Assembly (NCBI GenBank): GCA_949126835.1
Contig: OX421499.1
Coordinates: 28,930,490 to 28,994,489 of the forward strand
Origin: Anisus vortex
Taxonomy: Eukaryota; Mollusca; Gastropoda; Planorbidae
Direction: 5' to 3'
DNA length: 64,000 bases
In this document: in pieces, positions 23,781-36,239 of the stretch
Numbering within the stretch: the first letter of the stretch is position 1
Layout: each line of letters starts with the position of its first letter
Program-made: the position numbers and the translations under genes
The notes under the pieces: generated by a model
The model's input: only the letters and a program-made list of their open reading frames with translations
Told to the model about the DNA's origin: nothing
Database searches by the model: none

Positions 23781-26008
23781 CAGTACTCATTGTCAGTTGT
23801 GGCATTTTGTGGTGGGTGTTATTTTTGTTAAAATATTTTCACTTTGAAAAATTAAAAGTTATCTGTATAATTTAAAGTGATATATATGTACTATACATTT
23901 TTCTGAAAAGACTTACCGTAACTGATCTGGTTATAATATAATGAATTTTAAATATATAACATTATAATGAATGTGTTGCTTTTTTTTGGTAAACATACAA
24001 CTTATAATTTTGTGTAGAGCTTACTTTTTCATATTGGTTAACTTCAAGCAATTTATAATCATGTATATATTTTTTTTAATAAATGTCTTATGTTCTGTAC
24101 CCATTACTGTAGGCCTATTAGTGTGCTTTTTAACCATATCACAAGTTGTGTCAAAAGTTTTATTAATTTTGTTTAATAATTGTAGTACTTTTAACGGTAA
24201 TCATTACATAATATTTTAATGAATGTAGACCCTCTTTTTTGGTTAACCGTATGTGTGTCTGATTGTCTATAATATTCAAATGTATTCAACTGTATATTTT
24301 TTTTTAAAGAAATATCTTATGTTCCATTTCCATTACTGTGCTTTTTACAATATCACAATTGGTTCAAAATGTTATTTATTATTATTATGATATGCCTATA
24401 GGAGAAGTATAATTAAAGATGATACTTTATTGCATTATTTAATGTTTTGTGAAAAAGACTTGAGTTAGCATACAAAAATAATATAAGTGTGTGTGTATAG
24501 TATAAAAAAAAAATTACAGCCCTAAAATATCTTGTGTTCCATTTGAATCCATTGCTGTGCATGTTAATGTTTTTTTTTTCCTCAATATATTACATGTTTT
24601 TGTGTTAAAGATATTTTGAGTCCTATTTTTAAATAAATAAAGCAATTTTAGTTGTAGGCCTATTGTGTACAATTTATCTTCATTTTTGTAGGCCTAGCAA
24701 GAGTGTTAAATTGATTAATTATTGGAATACATTATCGGTCTGCCCATTATTCAGGGTTAAATAATATTGTCCCATTAATCTTCCATTTTGCACTAATGCT
24801 ATTTTATTGTTAGACAATAACATTTTTTTCTCCACAAAATTTGTAAAAACTGGTATTTTGAATGTATACCTATATTTTAAAATAGCTTAGCCTACTTGGC
24901 TTGCAAAGGCCTACATATTTTGTTTTTTATTTTGATTGCACAATGTTTACTTATAATTATAATGTCTGTTTACATAGTGCTATATTTTATCAATATATAT
25001 TTCTATGTAGGCTTGTAGTAATGATGTATGCTAGTAGGCCTATATATATTTTCCCATAAATATATTTTTTTCCCATTACTCTGCTGCATGGCTATTGTTA
25101 AATTAATAAATTAAGTTGTATATCAAGTAAAAATAAAATATTTTATCTATATTATAGCATATTTATTGTTTAGGCATATCTATATATTATGTCCAACTAT
25201 TTTGTACTATTACCCTAACTTTACCAAAATTATTTGATGTAGTTATGTAAAAAAAATGTTATTAACTTCAATACTCTACCATTTCCATGTTTTTGCGTTT
25301 TATTTACTGTCACTGTTTTGCTTTATTGATTGAATATATACTTTTTATTGTATGTTGCAAAAAAAATATTTTGAATACAAATATAATAAAATATAAACGA
25401 AATCACTTTCTTTGTTTTGTTTTACTTGTTTTTACTATATTTGTTTATATAATAATTTTTTTTGTATATTGTATTATAATTATGAAAAAGTGGGTAAATA
25501 AAGGTAAAATCCGAATCCACCCAATGTTGGTTTGATAAGGACTAAATATACGGGTCAATGAAGGCAAAATCCGCATTGCGCTGGTAATAAACTACCGTCA
25601 TTGGCCCGATATGGAAACGAAATGAAAAGCCGGAGAAGGGAGGGGGATATCCATTAGGCCCCAATGCCGGCAAACCCTAATCGCGCCCGCATGTCTAATG
25701 CCCGCATTGGCCCATAATCGACCCAGGTATCAGCGCGGGTATCGACGCCAAAATGGCGGCCATTTTGGCCTACTAAGGCCTCCTAGCATAGCGATATCGC
25801 TTTTCATTGGGGCGCCATGCGGGCAACTGCTGGCAACCTAATAGGTACGGATTACGGCAAGGGGGGGAAACTCTAATTGATTCCGAATGGGGCCAATGCC
25901 GGCATGTTTAAAGGGTAGCACTAGCATATGCAGAATATTGCGTCCTACGTAGGACGTTTAGCCTATCCGTGATTTAAATCTATAGGCCTATAGGCCTATA
26001 GGCTAGGG

Positions 26009-27248
26009 CAGTGGTTCCCAACCTTTTTAATGCCGCGACCCTTTTATACAGCTTTACACGTTATGGCGCCCCCCAACCATAAACATTTTTTCGTCGCTAT
26101 CTTATAACTGTAATGTGCTACTGATATAAAATGCAATGAAGGCCTAAATAGGCTATCTGATATGCAGGATGTATTTCAGTGTTACAAATTGAACATAGGC
26201 CTAATTAAAGCTCGGGGGCGGTGAGAAGCTTTAGGGGGGCGCTGACATCCCCGGGGGCGATTGGGGGGCGGTGAGATTAGGGGGTGGTACAAACGTACCT
26301 GATGTATTTTAACACATCAGCTGAATCGATTATAGTTTTTGAATGAAATGTTATGTAAACGCAAGTGCTGCTAAATATCTGATATCCCCAACAGTAAGCC
26401 TACATATTATTACATTAATAAGAAATAAGAATAGCAATGACTTTTCGATGAAGTAGGGGTCTGTATTTGGCAAATGTGTGCGGCCGACTGGTCCTGTGGT
26501 TGGTTCACCGGACCATCAACTATGCTGACCGATCACTGTCGCTTTAGCATCTGCTATTATTAATTATATTTTTTTTTCATCTCAGTTTAACTGAGATGTC
26601 TTAAATGTGTTTTAAAAACCAATCGTTGAAATCAAACTATGGTAAAACGGTATAGATAATAAGTAATCATCCATACTGGGTAGTTATTGTAATGCGTGAA
26701 AATATACATATAATTTATTTAGTCACATAATATTTATATAATTTTCAAATACTTTGTACAGTTTGATCATTTCAAAGTTATAAATGTAAGCCATTGAATT
26801 TTTATAAAAGAAAAATAACAAAACAGAAATATTAGCTCAAATAAAACGGGCTAACTATCTCCCTTTAACTAAAAAATGTGATTTTTTAAATTCAATATTA
26901 CAAGTTCTGTTTTGTAATAAAACAAATATTACTGATTTTTAGACCTAAGGCATTTTGCAACCAAAATTGAAACAAAAATAGCCAAATTGCTAGTAACACA
27001 CCAGGCAGACGATTCACATTAATATTGATTTATTTAAACCTTTTGTTAAGGCAATTTTTTGATCTATTAATTCTTACAAAATGTTTCCTTTTCAGTTTTT
27101 TTAAAGATAATTAATCACACAAAAAGTCTAGTTACCCTAATAAAATTGCGGAAACTATAGTCCAGATGGGCGGAAAGGGAGGGGGCGCTAAAAGAAAGTT
27201 GGGGGGGGGGTGAGGTGCGGTGATCCGAAAAAAGGTTGAGAACATATG
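26009..27248. mobile_element. Degenerate non-autonomous hAT element
   Basis: The left end CAGTGGTTCCCAACCTTTTT is a typical hAT terminus. The right end, AAAAAAGGTTGAGAACATATG on the plus strand, is its imperfect inverse. G/C-rich subterminal patches (26060-26090, 26210-26290, 27170-27225) follow the same pattern. The interior at 26680-26880 resembles 53990-54210 inside the other hAT element (a shared ATAATATTTATATAATTTTC block and CTCCCTTTAA). No 8-bp duplication is recognisable and there is no coding sequence, so this is an old copy. Confidence 0.6.
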
Positions 27249-28058
27249 TGTTAAATCAAAAAGAAAGATAGCAGAATATGATTCCTTAAGTCTACAATTA
27301 AGTTTTCTTTACTTTCGGATCATCTCCTGCCATTCTGGAAGGAGATATTTGCCGTGAAAATTTTCGAAAAAAAAATATCACTTTGTGAAAATTTTGGGGT
27401 AGTTGTTCTTTATATCATTAATCATTAGAATATTAAAATAATTTGTTTTTAACATTATAATAAGGTTATGTAAAGGTGAAATAAGACTGTGTTCATTATA
27501 AAATGTGTTAATTGTAATAGATAAGTCTAATTTCATGCTGGTTGCACTCAGGGCATAGCTAAAGAGTGTGTTGCCACCTAGGTAACCACAATGGTTGCTG
27601 TAAGGGACGTATGCCCGCTGTGTGCAACCATATTAGTAACGCTTCTAGTTTAGACTATAATTAATACATTGCGGTCATGTATTTACATCTAGATATTTTT
27701 AATATATAGGTCCATATAGACCTATGTTTTAATTACAATAATTGGCTCGGATTCCATTGTTTTAAAATATGAAATCTTTTAATGTCTTTGAGCCTTTTTG
27801 TTTTTTTAAGGCCCAAAAAGCTTTGCTAGAAGCCTTATAAGATGGCGGGATATGCAGGAGTGAGCTAGCATTTTAATGGGAACCATTCATTTAATAAAGT
27901 TAAATGTAAAATGAAGTAGGCCTATATAAACAATCCTTCACAAAATCCACTAATCGATGGAGAAATCAGACCATTATTGCCGATTGCCTTGAGCAGGTAT
28001 TTGTGCCTAAACAGCACAGATAGAAAAGCCTATTCTGCTGTTAGGCGATGACGACATT
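27249..28058. other. Non-genic spacer
   Basis: An AT-rich spacer between two hAT elements. I see no supported exon, RNA gene or clear repeat boundary in it. Confidence 0.5.
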
Positions 28059-29889
28059 AAAGTCACCAGGGCCCTCGAGAGAAAAAAAAGATGCCGGTAC
28101 GAGATCTTTTATGGGCCCCTCCCCCCCCCCCCTCCTGCAATTTTGTTTTCTAATACTAGTCATATCTAGATTATTTATTTGTATTGAAACTCTCAAATAA
28201 ATAAATAGCAATATTATATCAATTCAATTAAAAAGACTTCAAATTCAATGCGATTTAAAATTTATTAATATAAAGTAGCCTATAAACGATTAACAACTGC
28301 ACAACTTTTCAACACGGTACGATAACGAAAAAGTACATAAATTTTAATATACATCTTAATCGCATTTTATTAATGTATATGTCATTAATTATTTACAAAT
28401 TTATTCAAATCATTCATCCTTTGAATGCTTACTGTTTCGTGAAAAGAAATAGGCAACAGAAAATACATCAATACATGAATCATAAAATAAAAACAAGAAA
28501 AATACTAGTTTTTTTTTAAACGGCCTTGCGTGCCGTTTTCTTGGAAAAGCTACGAATTACAGTGTCGAATTTTATTTGTCTTGCAAGTTGCAGACGATCC
28601 TGACTCATGGTGGACCTAAGGTAATTTTTGATGTACAGCTCCTCTTGTTTTGGTTGGTTTAGTTTAGGGCATAGATTTAGATGATTTATCTAAACCGCTA
28701 CCGGTAAATGCATTATATAGATATATACTGGATACTGCACCAATAATATATAATATAATAGGTCTAACAGAATGAATTTTCTCTTCAGGCATTGACAGAA
28801 ACTTATTCCTGGTGAAAAACCACAGTATCGAACCATTTTCGAACAAAAAAACAACATACTAGTTCCGAGTCAGAGAACTGTACACTATGAAGTTTTTCAC
28901 CTTTGTGTGACGTCACGACAGTGTGTTGACAAGAAATTGCAAATCTCGAATGGCTACGAGATTTGTTTACTTCATCTCCCCCAAAAACACACATTTAAAT
29001 GATAATATTGAGCTAATTACTTGAAATTTGAGTTTAATATTTTGTAAAAATGATTTTTTTAGCATTTGGATACTAAATACACACATTAAAATAGTTTGCG
29101 TGATTGACACGGAAACCTGTTCACTTGGTCTTTAAGCTTACTGAAGCTTATCTCTGCTGATGCTACTGTTGCTGGTGCTGTTAGAAACAATCTCAAACTG
29201 ACACTTATGTGAGGAAAAATATTTTCTAATTTGTATTTTGCCTAAGCATTTAACAGTTCTAATGCACCCAACTGTTCTTTACCAAAATTTTGCAATTTGA
29301 AACCTTGTTAGGTGAATTATTTCCTGAACAAAGTCTTCGCAACTTATGTCATTAGAATACTTCTCTGCTAACTTTATACTTCAAGTCTTCTTCTGACATC
29401 TTTTGGTAGTTCCAAAGAAAGCTGAATGTGTCTGAAATATCTTTGACTGAATTGAACCGAACTGTAAGCCCTCCAATCACACTATCCAATACAACATAAA
29501 ATATGTGTTTTCGAAAGTGGGCTTACTCAAGGCATTCGTCTGTTTCGTTCATCTCATTCACATTTTCATCAGGTGTATCCTCATCATGAAATCTTGTTAT
29601 TTTTCTGGCAGTTGTATTACTTTTCCTAAACAATTGTAGGCCTACTCTTATCTGCAGTATAGCTACAACAACCGTTGCTTTCCAACTGTTTCGCATAGCC
29701 CCTAGTTGTGCAAGCATAGACTATAATATACATGGACCGCTTGCTTTAGTTTTTCTGCTATATGATGACTCGAAAGACTGCTTATTTCGGAATTCCCGAT
29801 TCTAAATAAAGTAATTGTAATACAAATTCCGTTTTATTGAATCGCACCATTTTTTTTAGAAATTTTGTGCGTCAATCTATGACTAGGAT

Positions 29890-30917
29890 ATGGACGCTAT
29901 GGATGAGGAAGTTTTTGTTGATGAATTGAAAAGCATACTGGAGGTAAATGTTCAAATTAAATAATTACTTATTGAAGAAGTATGGAGTTTATCTGTTAGA
30001 CTCATGTTCGGTGTATATTATAGTATATGGTATTTCTGCTATATGATGACTTGAAACAATGATGATCGGAATTCCCGATTCTAAATAACGTAATTGATAT
30101 ACAGGAAATAAAGTTATTGATATACAAGTTCCATGATTTTCTCAATGAAAAATTAAAATCGAAAGTAGTACAGAGCGGAAACATTTATAGATCAGTGTGG
30201 TGTGCGCACGGAAAAAAAAAAAAAAAGCTCTAAAAATAGAGCAGGCGGGTCATCTTTATATAGTCATTGATATATTAATAGGCCTACAAGTATTCATTTA
30301 AAATGCGACTTAATAAAACGGAGCTTGTATTACAATTACTTCATTTAGAATCGGGAATTGCAAAAAAAAAAACAGAAGATAATAGCATAAAAAACTAAAG
30401 CAAGCGGTCCATGTATATTATAGTCTATGTAGAATGTAGTCAATGATATATTAATAGGACTACAAGTATGGACGTTTCTTAGGTCATATGCAAATGTATT
30501 CATGTGACCTTTTGAAAATTGAAGTAATGAATGTTTTACTTCCGGTTGTTGAAGCAAAGGAAGAAAAGCATTGGAAATGGATGCAGGCTTTGGTTGCGTT
30601 CCTTTTTGTTCCGCTAGTAAATCAAAGTGCAGGCTCATTTCATTTCACAGATTTCCCAAAGAGAAAAACATGATTAAAGAACGAGTCGTTAAAATTCGCA
30701 GGGATGTAAGATCTAAATTTCAGGTGAGGCTTTAGTTTAAATAAGACACACCTATTGACTCTTACTGATTACTGACTTACTTACTGTGTGTTTCTATTGA
30801 CTGTTAAAGTTTAGTTTAGATCTATCTAGATCTAGATCTAGACTAGCGCTAATTAAACCTAAAATAAATTAAAAAACGGGTAGTCCTTGTTGTTATTGTC
30901 TTCTAGTTAGACCTAAG

Positions 30918-30955
<38 letters not shown>

Positions 30956-33230
30956 AAAGATATGCAAGACAGTTTGAAGACTAGTCTCAGTCTCATCCTC
31001 TCAGCTCGGCACTGACGAGCGTTGGCTGTAGTTGTAGTCTTGACTTTATAAATAGGCCTAATTGAATTGAAATTGAATAGGCCTTTGCCTTAGTAATCCT
31101 GATTTTCTTTATAGTAGGAGCGTCTGTAATTGTAATTATCAGTATTATAAGATATACTGATATGGTTCAGTTATAGTATAGCCTGTTACTGAGTGTTATA
31201 GGCAGGCCATGGGAGCAATTTATATAGGATTCTATAGGACATGGCATAGCTATAGCACTATAGCATAGGCATAGGCCTAATTTTAATGATTTTATAATGT
31301 AACTAAATTTAACTAACCCTTACTCTACTAACTTTTGATATTGAATGTTTACACAAATGTTTAAATAAAATTAGCTTCTTTTTAATCTTTTTTATATAAA
31401 TTTTAATTTGCAGCCATAATCCAAGTCAAGAACTGCTGGAGGACAATGCTAAAAAAAAAAGCCTGGCAAGCCTTTGCTAAAATTAAAATGGTGATAGCAA
31501 AAGGTAAAGTGCGGCACATAAAATTTAAATTGGCTATTATTTAGGCCCTATACATATTAAAAAAAAACTTATATGTTTCACAGTGAATTATACTAACGCA
31601 GTAACACTGCATTTCATATTTACAAAAAAAAATTATTTAACAACAGACTAATAAGTATGCTATTATTTTTTTCAGGGAAACTGTTGATAAGGATATAGAG
31701 TATGACTCCATATGAGTGTAGTCCTAAACTGAGCCGTACCTAAATGCTGTTGTTATCATAGGTAAGCCCAAATACTATTTGCAAAACTTTATTGCTAGGA
31801 CCGTTGACACAGTTATATTATAATACTGGTTGTGTATAATTAATTTTAATATAACCTTTAGGCTCGGCTACTATAAAAAAAATAATTGTAGATATGTTAG
31901 TTTGCACATAATACTTACTATCATAGTATGATAGTATTTGCATCTTAATTATTTGAAATTTAATTTTTGAATGAATTAATGCATGCCTTTTACAGTCTGT
32001 TTCATATTTATACATTTAAAATTGTGTAAGTGTAACTTTTAAATATTTGTATTTGTAGAGTCATCCATGAGCATTTCACAGAAGAAAGCAACAGGCCAAC
32101 TTAAAGTTGAAAACTATTCAAGACTATTGGTAAATTTAAGTGGAATAATTTGAGGCAACACAACAAAAAGAACCATCAGATAGCACCAGCACTGAAAAGT
32201 ATGTCTACATTCAAACAAATTTTAATAGAATATTCCTCTGTGGTAGTAGTAGCACTATATATTTGTATTATTATAATATATTGTTCATTTTATTAATTGA
32301 TATATACCAGGTATTAACCAACCTGTAGTTTGTAGACTATTTAAAAAGTCAATTTACATAGTTTACCTTACCGTTCAAGCTCTCATGAAACTAACCAGTT
32401 CTGCTACTCTAATAGATATAATATTTTAGACTAGACTGTTCACACAAATGTTAGAGTAAAAAAGGATGTTTATTTTTTTATTTGCAGCAAAATGTAAGAC
32501 AAGAATTGCAGGAAAATGTTGGTGAAAAAGGTTATGAGCCTAACAAGCCTTTGCAAAATGTTGACAACAATAGGTAAATACCCTAGAGCTAATAAGAAAA
32601 GTAGCTACTTTTATACTATACATACTGTAAACTTTCAATTGTAAGCTACACTTGTGTATATGCTGCACATATAAATTGAAAGGCATTTAAAATTAAATTC
32701 ATAGATATGAGCCGCACTATTATCTATTTGGCAAAGCAATATATTTTTTGTACCGGTATACTTATTTTTATTTTCACTGTCATTGTGGCATGGAAGATCA
32801 AAAAAGCATAATTATACATAATACTATAGCAACCTTCAATTACATCCCAAGATTTATGCCTAGAATTTTTTAAAATTTATTTTTGCTTACGCCTCACCCA
32901 TTTCTCTGACCTAAACAGTTTGTAAAAAAATGTGCGACTTATACTAGAGTTTTTACCCTAGTATATTATTTTCTTTTAAAATAAAATGTATTAAAATACA
33001 GCTCTGTTTCACATGGCATTATATATTGACGCTGCATTTTATATTTTAAAAAAATGTATTGAACATCAGTTGTTGTTTTTTTCAGTGTAGAAAACAATTG
33101 AACAGTCTGAAGATGAGCTAGCTGTTAACAATCAACCAAGTACAACAAAGCTATTGATACAACTATAGTTTCTTTTTTATCTAGTACTAGTATAAATAAA
33201 TTTCTTTTATCTATTGCCCTAGTTTTGTTT
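29890..33230 (+). pseudogene. Exon-like chain inside the P-like element
   Basis: Seven intervals have AG/GT boundaries or a start: 29890-29943 (ATG, reading MDAMDEEVFVDELKSILE, then GTAAAT), 30651-30723, 31414-31503, 31676-31761, 32059-32198, 32488-32573 and 33086 to about 33230. Intervals 31414-31503 and 32488-32573 resemble each other, as if one exon had been duplicated. I could not join them into an open frame, and several contain stops in all frames. This may be a dead transposase gene, captured host exons or a non-coding transcript. Confidence 0.35.
30920..30952. repeat. (AT)n microsatellite
   Basis: A pure AT dinucleotide run inside the P-like element. Confidence 0.9.
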
Positions 33231-35567
33231 TTTACTTTATAACTATGAAAATATTGTATAAACTAATAAAACTTTTCAAGTCAAATCAAAATGGTATTCT
33301 AATTCTAACAACAAAATAATTGTTAAAATTAAAAATGTAAAGACACTAGAAAACAATGCAGGTTCCCCGGTAGCTGAAATCAGCTTTAAGTAAATAATAA
33401 GCCAATGGCATGTCCACAGCTGCCTCTTAACCCCACCGCACAAGTGCTATGACAAGATGTGATTTCAATGTTATCTAATGAAAATGTACATAAACCTGAA
33501 AATTAAGAATTTCTAGATTATAAATGTATTTTAAAATTTAAATGTTTCATATTGGTAAGGTTAGGACTTAAGAGAAATGAACTGCGTATTATATGCTCCT
33601 CTCATGAATAAATAGTAGATTAGTTTATGCCATTTTCCTACAACTGTAATCAGGCAGATACACAATTATGTTTAAAATAAATTAAGATTAGCATAAAATA
33701 TGCATAGGCCTACTTACTTTGAGTGAATGTGTACTTTATTATTTCTCATTGACCTAGAGCATCTTGCACTGTAAGTGGTGATTTCCTTAATTATGTTTTT
33801 TTTGCACTAAGCCGTCTGAGCTGTAAATTTATTTAAAAAATAATTTTACTATTCCTAATTTAAACATTATTTATAAACTAATATATTTAAAATTTAATTT
33901 AAATAGCCTAGTCATTGACGCGTAGGTCCATTGTCCATGAATGATTGTTTGAGAAGTCTACTCTACTCTCTACTGATAGTGATAGGCCTACTGACCTACC
34001 TCTGTGATTGTGTGTACTACTACGCCACTAGGCTATAAACTTTAAAGTATATAATAATGATAGGTTTTATAACTTAAATTGTATTTATATATATAATTAA
34101 TATTTAATAATGATATATGTTTCAACTTAGGCCTAGTCTTCAAATTAGGGCTATTACCCGTACTCGTACTAACTCAAGTAGCCTAATTAAATTCGTAGTC
34201 CGAGTCGCCAAGAGAAACGAAGCAGCTTAGGCAACCAGCAGTTATTTTATAATTCTTACCTTTTGCTTTAAAAGGATATTTTTTAGCATAGTACTTATAG
34301 CCCTTAATTTTTAGCGCATCCCCTGTGTTTTAAAATACAACTTTCAACGTCATTAATTTCAAGGGATGATGAATAGCGAGCTCTGAATTGCTCGTTGCCA
34401 TGATAAATAAACCATGGAAAATAAAGCGGAAGTGAAACGTTCACACTGGAAAAAAAAAAAAAAAATCTGGCCAACTCATTTAAAGTCGAAAAAAATGCGA
34501 TTTAATAAAACGGAACTAGTATTACAATTACTTCATTTAGAATCGGGAATTGCAAAAAACAGAAGATAATAGCATAAAAAACTAAAGCAAGCGGTCCATG
34601 TATATTATAGTCTATGGTGCAAGTAAGCTTTCTATGTTTGCAACTTCCATATCTATAGTCGCATCACAAGCTTGAATGAATTTGTTGCAGAAGTCAATAG
34701 GACTAATATACACTGTCACACTGACATTATGAAGCAAGTGAAAGAACCGACATAACATATAGCTCCAAAGGATTTCGTTTCTGGTTTTCGGATTAAGATT
34801 CAGCTTTAACAGGTCTTCCAAAGCTAACTTAACCCCTGGTAGATGAGCTACAAATGGTTTTACACTTTCAATTCGATCTGACCATCTGGTGCTATACATG
34901 CCATGAAGCGAACAGCCAATACGCTTTGACAGTATTTTTCACCACTTTGGGGCTGCAACTGAATACTGTGTAAGCTTATATTGTTTGTATAGTTCAAAAG
35001 TAGACATTCAGCAGAAGCATTACCACATAATAGTTGACATATAAATTGTTTTGTACAGACTCTTCCCGAAAATTCATTTTGTTAAATGACAACAAAAAAA
35101 AAAAACGTGTTTTAAATTTTCAATACATTTGTCTAAAATTATGATACCTTCAACCTCACCTCTTGGCTACCGCACAGGACACCATTAAAGTGTATAAGGA
35201 TCGACTAACTAGCTTTGACTGCCGTACTAGTATGCAGCGACATAGAGTATTTAGGTTTAGGCTACTTAGCTAACAGGGAGAACTGTAAGCCGGTAAGGCT
35301 AATAGGTATATTTTTGTAAGTGTCTCTGGAGAAAAATGATAAAAAGATCCTTAATGCTATCTAAAATAATTAGGCCCTATATTACAACTACAGCCTTCTT
35401 TTCATATTGAACAAAATGTTCAAGTGAGATTTTGGGGCAACAATTAAAAATACTTGCGTAATTGCCAATTTAATTTTAAATTTTAATATTCATGGGCCCC
35501 CTAAGTTCTTACGGGCCCCGGTACGGCGTACCGGCTGTACCCCCCTCTCGTGGGGCCTGAAAGTCAC

Positions 35568-36079
35568 AATTCAATCCATGCTGCTACCATATGTCAAGAC
35601 AAGAACATACGCTATATAATACTATATTCCCTACCTGCCCATTCACACACATCTTGCAGCTGCTAGATTTTGTCATTTTCCAAACAATGAAACAAATTGG
35701 CAGAAACCTGACAATAAACTAAATGACGCTGAAATTTTCACCAAGCATACGTTTGGCATTGTCTCGCCCCCAAAGCATTCAAAGTCAGTAGGTTATACTC
35801 ATTGGATCCAACAAACTGGCAGAAAGTACTGCCGAACAGGACTATTTGGGACATTAGACACAACACTGCCTGACAGGGCATCAACACATCGGCCTCCATC
35901 AGCCATGAAACTACAGCATTCCTGTCTCACTAGAAACCATCATAGTGGTGCCTTTATAAACATGTTGGCACCAGTCACACATTTGCTAGTCCCTGTGCCA
36001 GAACAGATTTTTAAAATATCTTTTTAAAAACGGACGAGTGCACATTTCTTCCACCCCACCGAGGTCGTACTGTACTGTC
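35568..36079. other. Non-genic spacer
   Basis: Sequence of more balanced composition follows the hAT element. I find no splice-bounded coding interval or repeat boundary in it. Confidence 0.4.
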
Positions 36080-36165
36080 CTCCATGCGTTTGTCCACAGG
36101 TGTATTCTTAATGGGAGCGTATCGTTGGTTTACACACATAGCCAGATTTGAGACCGATGGGTACA
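36080..36165 (-). repeat. Fragment of the 450-bp SINE-like repeat
   Basis: CATGCGTTTGTCCACAGGTG, TATTCTTAATGGGAGCGTAT and GGTTTACACAC match about 869-930 of the copy at 500-951, in the same orientation. Only the head-side part is present. Confidence 0.6.
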
Positions 36166-36239
36166 GAAGTGTGTGCCAGAACCAAAACCCCCATCTATTA
36201 CCGGACAAGACAATTGTCGTGATCACATTGCATCAATTT

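Larger units (their letters stand above)
14820..25915 (+). mobile_element. Large DNA element, copy A (11.1 kb including two nested insertions)
   Basis: The left end begins CCCCTTAAACAT at 14820 and the right end closes ATGTTTAAAGGG at 25915, giving a 12-bp inverted repeat with one mismatch. The flanking dinucleotide TA is duplicated. Copy B at 37904-46206 is the same unit in the opposite orientation. Just inside both ends are GC-rich zones full of short CATTAGG/CCTAATG/GGCATTGG motifs, like the subterminal repeats of other DNA transposons. The left zone is partly duplicated inside the element (a TTAGAATGTGTGAATTTAAA-like segment at about 15040 and again at about 16158). Removing the insertions at 16552-18520 and 19091-20956 leaves about 7.2 kb. 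I find no transposase. The core carries the exon chain at 21397-23780. Superfamily is unknown. Confidence 0.75.
29715..34616. mobile_element. 4.9-kb element with P-superfamily-like ends inside the hAT transposase
   Basis: The element starts CATAGACTATAATATACATG, runs on into GACCGCTTGCTTTAG, and ends in the exact inverse. The 7-bp duplication GTGCAAG is perfect at 29708-29714 and 34617-34623. Excising it rejoins the hAT transposase frame (LLAQLGAMRN), an independent proof of the boundaries. CA-N-R-G termini with a 7-8 bp duplication match what is known for P-superfamily elements. A 307-bp relative sits at 63681-63987. An extra inverted end at about 30300-30429 shows internal rearrangement. 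I recognise no THAP domain or P transposase, so the superfamily call is tentative; the unit itself is secure. Confidence 0.82.
28503..34990 (-). pseudogene. Decayed hAT transposase (ZMYM/DUF4371 type), split by an insertion
   Basis: Read on the minus strand from about 34990: KILSKRIGCSLHG, then STRWSDRIESVKPFVAHLP (the conserved TRW..R block) to IESLLA, where the nested element interrupts at 34616. The frame resumes at 29714 with QLGAMRNSWKATV and a basic/acidic RKITRFHDEDT segment, and passes an in-frame TAA at 29525-29523. It continues HFRKHIFYVVLDSVIGGL and DTFSFLWNYQKMSEEDL, shifts frame near 29375, and shows the hAT dimerisation signature SLRLFLTAPATVASAEISFS at about 29190-29130. A last piece, IKNYLRSTMSQDRLQLARQI, lies at about 28600, after roughly 470 bp of intervening sequence. 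The N-terminal zinc-finger half is absent. Clearly inactive. Confidence 0.82.
28067..35559 (-). mobile_element. hAT element (about 2.6 kb) interrupted by a 4.9-kb nested element
   Basis: The ends are CAGGGCCCTCGAGAG on the left and, inverted, CAGGCCCCACGAGAG on the right. They are flanked by a perfect 8-bp target duplication AAAGTCAC (28059-28066 and 35560-35567), diagnostic of hAT. Removing the nested element 29715-34616 and one TSD copy leaves about 2.6 kb. The minus strand holds decayed transposase sequence. C-rich and G-rich patches lie just inside both ends (28117-28135; 35480-35555). Confidence 0.88.

Noticed and set aside
14820..25915. Reading element A as a Helitron or Maverick
   Set aside because: It has inverted ends and no TC...CTRR termini or 3' hairpin (Helitron), no 6-bp duplication and no polymerase, integrase or capsid frames (Maverick).
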